Part shown: positions 57,922-64,000 of the stretch, piece by piece
Position numbering within the stretch: position 1 is the stretch's first letter
How the letters are laid out: every line of letters begins with the position of its first letter
DNA from: Burkholderiales bacterium 70-64
GTDB lineage: Bacteria > Pseudomonadota > Gammaproteobacteria > Burkholderiales > Burkholderiaceae_E
NCBI GenBank assembly: GCA_001898645.1
Contig: MKUQ01000030.1
Location: forward strand, 82,351 to 146,350
Direction: 5' to 3'
DNA length: 64,000 nucleotides
Translations under genes and position numbers: made by a program
The notes under the pieces: generated by a model
The model's database searches: none
Told to the model about the DNA's origin: nothing
What the model saw: the letters and a program-made list of their open reading frames with translations, nothing else

Positions 57922-59181
57922 ATGGATGCCTTCCAGTACCGCCAGGGCACGCTGCTGGCCGAAGGGGTCGCACTCACCGAGATCGCGCAGCGCTTCGGCA
58001 CGCCGACCTACGTCTATTCGCGCCGCGCGATCGTCGACGCGTTCGGCGAGTTCAGGCGTGCGGCGGCAGGGCGCGACGTGCTGGTCTGCTATGCGCTGAA
58101 GGCGAACTCCAATCTCGCAGTGATCGACCTGCTCGCCCGCGAAGGCGCCGGCTTCGACATCGTCTCAGGAGGCGAGCTGCAGCGCGTGCTGGCCGCTGGA
58201 GGCGATCCGGCGAAGGTGGTGTTCTCCGGCGTCGGCAAGACCGAGGCGGAGATGCGCATGGCGTTGCAGGCCGGCGTGCGCTGCTTCAACGTGGAATCCG
58301 AGAGCGAGCTGGCCCGCCTGGACCGCGTCGCGGGCTCGATGGGGCGGCACGCGCCGGTCTCGCTGCGCGTGAACCCCGATGTCGATCCGGGCACCCATCC
58401 CTACATCTCGACCGGGCTGCGCGAGAGCAAGTTCGGCATCGCGCACGACGCTGCCCTGGCCGCCTACCGGACCGCCAGCCGCCTGCCGCACATCGAGGTG
58501 ACCGGCATCGACTGCCACATCGGCTCGCAGATCACCTCGCTCGCGCCGTTCCTGGCTGCGCTCGACAAGGTGCTCGAGCTGATCGACGCCCTGCACGCCG
58601 AGGGCATCGCCCTGCGGCACATCGACCTGGGCGGCGGGCTCGGCATCCGCTACGACGAGGAGCAGCCGCCGTCGCGCGGCGCGCTGCTGGCAGCGGTGTT
58701 CGAGCGCATCGATCGCCATGCGCGCGGGAAATCGTGCGCCATCCTGTTCGAGTTCGGCCGCTCGATCGTCGGCAACGCCGGCCTGCTGCTCACCCGCGTG
58801 GAGTGCCTCAAGCGCAACGGCGAACGCCGCTTCGCGGTGGTGGACGCGGCGATGAACGACCTGATGCGGCCTGCCCTGTACGAGGCCTGGCACCCGGTGT
58901 GGCCGGTGCAGCCGCGCGAGGCCGATGCGCAGCACAGCTGGGACATCGTCGGTCCGGTGTGCGAGTCGGGCGACTGGCTCGCGCGCGAGCGGCGCCTGGC
59001 GCTGGCCGAGGGCGACCTGCTGGCGATCGGTTCGGCCGGGGCCTACGGCATGGCCATGGCCTCGAACTACAACACCCGGCCGCGTGCCGCCGAGGTCATG
59101 GTCGACGGCGGCCAGGCCTACCTGGTGCGCGAGCGCGAGACGGTGGAGTCGCTCTACGCGCTCGAACGGCGCCTGCCGTAG
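57922..59181 (+). CDS. lysA: Diaminopimelate decarboxylase
   Basis: A 419-residue PLP enzyme of the alanine-racemase fold III. The PLP lysine is K60 in CYALKANSN. Further motifs are the SGGELQRVLAAG region, DCHIGSQITS, the glycine loop HIDLGGGLGI, GPVCESGDWLA with the second-subunit cysteine, and AYGMAMASNYNTRPR. It makes lysine from meso-diaminopimelate. The last 86 bases overlap the 3' part of the msrQ gene on the other strand. Confidence 0.97.
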   Translation: MDAFQYRQGTLLAEGVALTEIAQRFGTPTYVYSRRAIVDAFGEFRRAAAGRDVLVCYALKANSNLAVIDLLAREGAGFDIVSGGELQRVLAAGGDPAKVVFSGVGKTEAEMRMALQAGVRCFNVESESELARLDRVAGSMGRHAPVSLRVNPDVDPGTHPYISTGLRESKFGIAHDAALAAYRTASRLPHIEVTGIDCHIGSQITSLAPFLAALDKVLELIDALHAEGIALRHIDLGGGLGIRYDEEQPPSRGALLAAVFERIDRHARGKSCAILFEFGRSIVGNAGLLLTRVECLKRNGERRFAVVDAAMNDLMRPALYEAWHPVWPVQPREADAQHSWDIVGPVCESGDWLARERRLALAEGDLLAIGSAGAYGMAMASNYNTRPRAAEVMVDGGQAYLVRERETVESLYALERRLP

Positions 59182-59851
59182 TCCAGACCAGCCGGAACGC
59201 GAGCAGCCCGGCCACCACGAGCGCGTAGACGAACGGTTCGGCGACGTCGTTCTTGCCGGCCTTGGCCCACCAGTAGTGCAGCACGCCGAGCAAGGCGATC
59301 GCATACACCAGGCGGTGCAGCTCCTGCCAGCGGCGGCCGAGCCGGCGCATCATGGCCTGCGTCGAGGTCGCCGCCAGCGGCAGCAGCAGCACGAAAGCCG
59401 TGAAGCCGACGGTGACGAACGGCCGCTTCATGATGTCGGCCAGCATGGAGGCCGGATCGAACCACTGGTCGAACCACAGCCAGGTGGTGAAGTGCAGTGT
59501 CGCGTAGAAGAACGCGAACAGCCCGAGCATGCGGCGCAGGCGCAGCAGCCACGGCCAGCCGAGCAGGCGGCGCAGGGGCGTCACCGACAGCGTGGCGCAC
59601 AGCATGACGAGCGTCCAGGTGCCGGTGGAGCGGGTGACGAACTCGACCGGATTGGCACCGAGCGCATCGGCATAGCCCAGCGCGAAGAGGCGCGCCAGCG
59701 GCACGAGCGCCGACACGAACAGCACGGCCCGGATCCAGGCCAGCGCGCGCGCCGAGGGACGTATCGCCGGCACGCGCGGGCGCGCCGCGATCAGGGTCGC
59801 GAGCGCGCCGCGGGCGTCGCTGCGGATTGCCGGGCGGCCGTAGGCGGACAC
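59096..59851 (-). CDS. msrQ: Heme-binding membrane subunit MsrQ of the methionine sulfoxide reductase system
   Basis: A 251-residue membrane protein with six predicted helices, of the ferric-reductase-like family. Heme-ligand-type histidines lie in FFYATLHFTTWLW, RRWQELHRLVYAIALLGVLH and LHYWWAK. The conserved early block is GANPVEFVTRSTGTW. It passes electrons from the quinone pool to periplasmic MsrP. The GTG at 59851, 13 bases after the msrP stop, was chosen; a longer ATG start at 59896 overlaps msrP. Its C-terminal tail is basic and overlaps lysA in antisense. Confidence 0.9.
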   Translation of the reverse strand: MSAYGRPAIRSDARGALATLIAARPRVPAIRPSARALAWIRAVLFVSALVPLARLFALGYADALGANPVEFVTRSTGTWTLVMLCATLSVTPLRRLLGWPWLLRLRRMLGLFAFFYATLHFTTWLWFDQWFDPASMLADIMKRPFVTVGFTAFVLLLPLAATSTQAMMRRLGRRWQELHRLVYAIALLGVLHYWWAKAGKNDVAEPFVYALVVAGLLAFRLVWTTAGAVRARRATPPSRARAPGRPGRRRP

Positions 59852-59864
59852 GCGCGATGCCCGG

Positions 59865-60842
59865 TCAGAATGCCTTGTGCAAGTCCATGCCGGCATAGAG
59901 CGAGGCCACCTGCTCGCCGTAGCCGTTGAACTTGAGCGTCGGCCGCTTGCGCTGCAGGAAACCGTCCTCGCCGATGCGCCGCTCGGTGGCCTGCGACCAG
60001 CGCGGATGGCTGACTTCCGGGTTGACGTTGGAATAGAACCCGTACTCCTGCGGCGCCGCGCGATTCCAGCTCGTCACCGGCTGGCGGTCGGTGAAGCGGA
60101 TGCGCACCAGCGACTTGCCGCTCTTGAAGCCGTACTTCCACGGCACGACCATGCGCACTGGCGCGCCGTTCTGCCGCGGCAGCACCTCGCCGTACAGGCC
60201 CAGCGTGAGCAGGGTCAGGGGATGGGCCGCCTCGTCGATGCGCAGCCCCTCCACATAGGGCCAGGCCAGCACCCCCGAGCGCAGGCCGGACATCTGCGCC
60301 GGATCGGCCAGGGTGACGTACTCGACGTACTTCGCGCCGGCAGTCGGCTCGACCCGCTTCATCAGCTCGGCGAACGGATAGCCGATCCAGGGGATGACCA
60401 TCGACCAGCCCTCGACGCAGCGCATCCGGTAGATGCGCTCCTCGAGCGGCGCGAGCCCGAGCAGCTCGTCGATGCCGAACTGGCGCGGCCGCGCCACCAG
60501 ACCCTCGACCGAGACGGTCCAGGGGCGCACGTGCAGCGAGCCGGAGAAGCGGGCCGGATCTTCCTTGTCGGTGCCGAACTCGTAGAAGTTGTTGTAGCCG
60601 GTGACGTCCTTGTATGGCGTCTGCCGCTCCATCGTCGAGTAGGAGCTGGGGCGCGCCTGCAGCTTCGCCGGCGCCGCATCGGCGGCGGCGCGCACCGCCG
60701 GCGCCGCGTAAGCGGCGCCCGTCGACCAGAAGGCGACCCCGGCCGCGGCCGCCCTCAGCACCGCGCGACGGCTCTCGTACAGCGGCCTCGGGGTAATCTC
60801 CGAGGGCAGGGGTTCGACGCCGGATCGGGTACGCAACAGCAT
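59865..60842 (-). CDS. msrP: Molybdopterin methionine sulfoxide reductase catalytic subunit MsrP
   Basis: A 325-residue protein with a Tat signal peptide ([12 protein letters not shown], twin Arg 25-26). The molybdenum-ligating C142 is in [33 protein letters not shown] and [20 protein letters not shown] are diagnostic of MsrP (YedY). It repairs oxidised methionines in the periplasm with electrons from MsrQ. It precedes msrQ on the same strand. Confidence 0.96.
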   Translation of the reverse strand: MLLRTRSGVEPLPSEITPRPLYESRRAVLRAAAAGVAFWSTGAAYAAPAVRAAADAAPAKLQARPSSYSTMERQTPYKDVTGYNNFYEFGTDKEDPARFSGSLHVRPWTVSVEGLVARPRQFGIDELLGLAPLEERIYRMRCVEGWSMVIPWIGYPFAELMKRVEPTAGAKYVEYVTLADPAQMSGLRSGVLAWPYVEGLRIDEAAHPLTLLTLGLYGEVLPRQNGAPVRMVVPWKYGFKSGKSLVRIRFTDRQPVTSWNRAAPQEYGFYSNVNPEVSHPRWSQATERRIGEDGFLQRKRPTLKFNGYGEQVASLYAGMDLHKAF

Positions 60843-60936
60843 GGCGACTCCTCCTGCGAGAGGTCGTAATGCAAATCGCCACCTTACCGGAAAGCAGAGG
60901 GCCGCAGCGCGGCCGTACGAACATCCGTTCCGTGCA

Positions 60937-60956
60937 TCGCCGCCCGCTGGCGGCGA
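60937..60956. terminator. Perfect 8-bp stem hairpin after the cytochrome c4 gene
   Basis: tcgccgcc (60937-60944) pairs perfectly with ggcggcga (60949-60956) around a four-base loop, 12 bases beyond the cytochrome c4 stop on the minus strand. No T-run follows, so it may be a weak or Rho-assisted terminator. Confidence 0.45.
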
Positions 60957-60968
60957 CCATTCGGGTCT

Positions 60969-61622
60969 TCAGCGCAGGCCGGCGGAGTAGTCGGCGACGG
61001 CCTTGATCTCGCGGTCGGACATGCGCGCGGCGATGCTGCTCATCTGCTCGCTGTTGCCGCGCTCGCCCTGCCGGAACGCGACCAGTTGCGCCGCGAGGTA
61101 CTCCGAGTACTGCCCCTGCAGGCGCGGATACTGGGCCGGCATGCCGGCACCGGCCGGGCCGTGGCAGCCGGCGCAGGCCGGCACGCCCTTCTCGGCGATG
61201 CCGGCGCGATAGATGCGCTGGCCGAGCTCGACCAGGTCCTTCTGCTCGGCGGCGGCCGGCTTCAGGGCCTGCGTCGCGAAATACGCGGCCACGTTGCGGA
61301 TGTCGGCCTCGGAGAGAGTGGCCGCGAAGCCGGCCATGATCGCGCTGACGCGCGCCGCCTGCTGCGCGCCGGACTTGACCTTGAAGTCTTCGAGCTGCTT
61401 GGCGAGGTAGTCGGCGTGCTGCGCGGCGAGGTTCGGATTCGCCGACGCCACGCTGTTGCCGTCAGCGCCATGGCAGGCCACGCAGACCTGCGCGGCGATC
61501 TCGCCCCCGCGCTTCGGATCGGGACGGGCCGGCTCCTTGCCGGCGGGCGACTGCGCGAGCGCGCTGCCCGCAAGAACGAAGGCCGAGGCGACGAACGCCA
61601 CAAACGGTTTGGCTCGGAGCAT
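60969..61622 (-). CDS. Diheme cytochrome c4
   Basis: A 217-residue periplasmic cytochrome. A signal peptide (AFVASAFVLAGSALAQ) precedes two homologous c-type domains with C47-V-A-C50-H51 and C150-A-G-C153-H154. Probable distal methionines lie near SAIMAGFAATLS and SSIAARMSDREI. Cytochromes c4 donate electrons to terminal oxidases, plausibly the cbb3 oxidase encoded in this window. It is divergent from engB, a conserved pairing in Burkholderiales. Confidence 0.92.
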   Translation of the reverse strand: MLRAKPFVAFVASAFVLAGSALAQSPAGKEPARPDPKRGGEIAAQVCVACHGADGNSVASANPNLAAQHADYLAKQLEDFKVKSGAQQAARVSAIMAGFAATLSEADIRNVAAYFATQALKPAAAEQKDLVELGQRIYRAGIAEKGVPACAGCHGPAGAGMPAQYPRLQGQYSEYLAAQLVAFRQGERGNSEQMSSIAARMSDREIKAVADYSAGLR

Positions 61623-61685
61623 GGACGAACCCAGGAGAGGAACCCAGGAAAACAGGCCGCGACTGGCGCCCGACAAAAACGACGA

Positions 61686-61695
61686 ATTGTACAAT
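61686..61695. promoter_or_regulatory. Palindromic attgtacaat, shared -10 region of the c4/engB divergent promoters
   Basis: The 10-bp perfect palindrome contains TACAAT on both strands (plus 61690-61695, minus 61691-61686), so each strand has a 5-of-6 -10 match. It lies 64 bases before the cytochrome gene and 52 bases before engB. -35 matches are weak on both sides. Confidence 0.5.
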
Positions 61696-61746
61696 AGTGT
61701 TTTGCCGTCGGTCATCCGACCGGAACTTCTCCCCCGAATTCCCGCC

Positions 61747-63478
<1,732 letters not shown>

Positions 63479-63506
63479 GCCGTCTTTCTCGACTGCCGAA
63501 TCAACT

Positions 63507-63932
63507 TCACATGAAGCCGGGATTGCGAGGCAAGTACCGTCTCCAGTCGCCGAACTCGTGCGCCGACATCAGCACCATGGGAAGTGTCAATCGCATTCGG
63601 TGGCCAATTGCGATGGCCAGCGCCTCACTGGGCCCGGGGAGAAAAGCGGATACGTGTGTGGCTCCACTGGTCAATGCCACCTCCAAAGCAGTGTTGAATG
63701 CCTTCGCCATCGCGCGCGTCTGTGCGACCGCCAGCGGGCCAATCTGGCCCGTCGCAGATACGTATGCGTACCCGACACAGTCACCATCGTCGTGGAGGAG
63801 TACACCTTTGATCGTAGCGTCGCCCAATAGATAGTGGTGGTGCTTTTCCCGCGAGATACCCAAGGCGCTCACATCGAGGCGTGCCAGCGTTTCGAGATCG
63901 GCCGAAGTCGACCGGATCGGGGTCGCGCGGAG
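63507..63932 (-). pseudogene. GNAT acetyltransferase, 5' part removed by an IS insertion
   Basis: The frame encodes the last 141 residues of a GNAT-family N-acetyltransferase, ending FGDWRRYLPRNPGFM, with the acetyl-CoA-type core GDCVGYAYVSATGQIGPLAV and VSAFLPGPSEAL. Family members are normally about 280-290 residues with two GNAT modules. The frame is open upstream to 63932, where the end of an IS3-type element begins, so the N-terminal half is gone or lies beyond the element. A GTG at 63872 could allow a 121-residue product. It is visibly less GC-rich than its neighbours (about 60 % over 63541-63600). Confidence 0.75.
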
Positions 63933-64000
63933 TGAATCGCCCCGGCTTCTCTAGACACATTCGAGCCGGTTAGTGTGGCGCCGTTCGAACTCGACCGGCG
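63933..64000 (-). mobile_element. End of an IS3-family insertion sequence (continues past the window)
   Basis: Read on the plus strand, the element starts tgaatcgccccggcttct at 63933, followed by ctagacac. An inverted repeat opening TGA, with a GGACAC-like block about 20 bases in, is typical of IS3-family ends. The minus strand carries a matching transposase C-terminus immediately inside it. The rest of the element lies to the right of the window, so its length, other end and target duplication cannot be seen. Confidence 0.7.
63951..64000 (-). CDS. IS3-family transposase (orfB), C-terminal fragment
   Basis: The last 15 codons before the TAG at 63951-63953 read PVEFERRHTNRLECV. The S/P-V-E-F-E-R-R pattern followed by a short NRLE-type tail is the usual end of IS3-family orfB transposases (DDE integrase core). 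The start and catalytic residues are outside the window. It is oriented with its 3' end against the disrupted GNAT gene. Confidence 0.7.
   Translation of the reverse strand, partial: PVEFERRHTNRLECV

Overview
The window is GC-rich (about 70 %) DNA from a betaproteobacterium, most likely a Burkholderiales member. This rests on the FixI/CcoS/CcoNOQP/CcoG/FixH layout, the uvrA-MFS-ssb and FmdB-DUF502-aspS-nudB-EEP neighbourhoods, the pilMNOPQ-aroKB-dgt operon, and two Bug-type solute-binding proteins, a family greatly expanded in this order. No rRNA, tRNA or CRISPR array was recognised.

Positions 1-8300 are accessory and catabolic. The start codon region of an acyl-CoA dehydrogenase runs off the left edge behind a TetR regulator with a perfect 12-bp palindrome in front of it. 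A LuxR-type regulator follows. Next is a cluster holding a two-cluster ferredoxin translationally coupled to a fumarate/APS-reductase-like flavoprotein, two Bug solute-binding proteins, a LysR regulator and an ACMSD-like amidohydrolase. No membrane transporter subunits accompany the binding proteins. The substrate is unknown, and this is the least explained part of the window.

Positions 8600-12750 carry a MscS channel, a CPA2-type antiporter, a YbdK-type carboxylate-amine ligase and a gamma-glutamyl hydrolase-like amidotransferase. Positions 13000-19330 (minus strand) carry a cysteine-free rhodanese-like protein, an EEP-family phosphodiesterase, nudB, aspS, a DUF502 membrane protein, an FmdB zinc ribbon and thrH. 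Positions 19460-27540 carry a PaaK-like adenylate-forming enzyme, ssb, an MFS exporter, uvrA, and mtnA coupled to a FucA-like class II aldolase, which together suggest the DHAP shunt for methylthioribose or deoxyribose phosphates.

Positions 27600-36730 hold the complete cbb3 oxidase system: TauE/SafE-like protein, ccoI, ccoS, ccoNOQP, ccoG, ccoH and a small two-helix membrane protein. A near-consensus FNR box sits at about -42 from a predicted ccoN start. A MaoC-like hydratase and a three-gene TRAP transporter follow (36890-40290).

Positions 40310-54900 (minus strand) hold gltBD, whose leader contains a terminator-like hairpin, then dgt, aroB, aroK and pilQPONM with mostly ATGA overlaps. Positions 55250-63480 carry PBP1A, lptM, lysA (its 3' end overlaps msrQ on the other strand), msrPQ, a cytochrome c4, engB and a zinc-free-type hemB. 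At the right edge a lower-GC GNAT acetyltransferase gene is cut by the end of an IS3-family insertion sequence that continues beyond the window.
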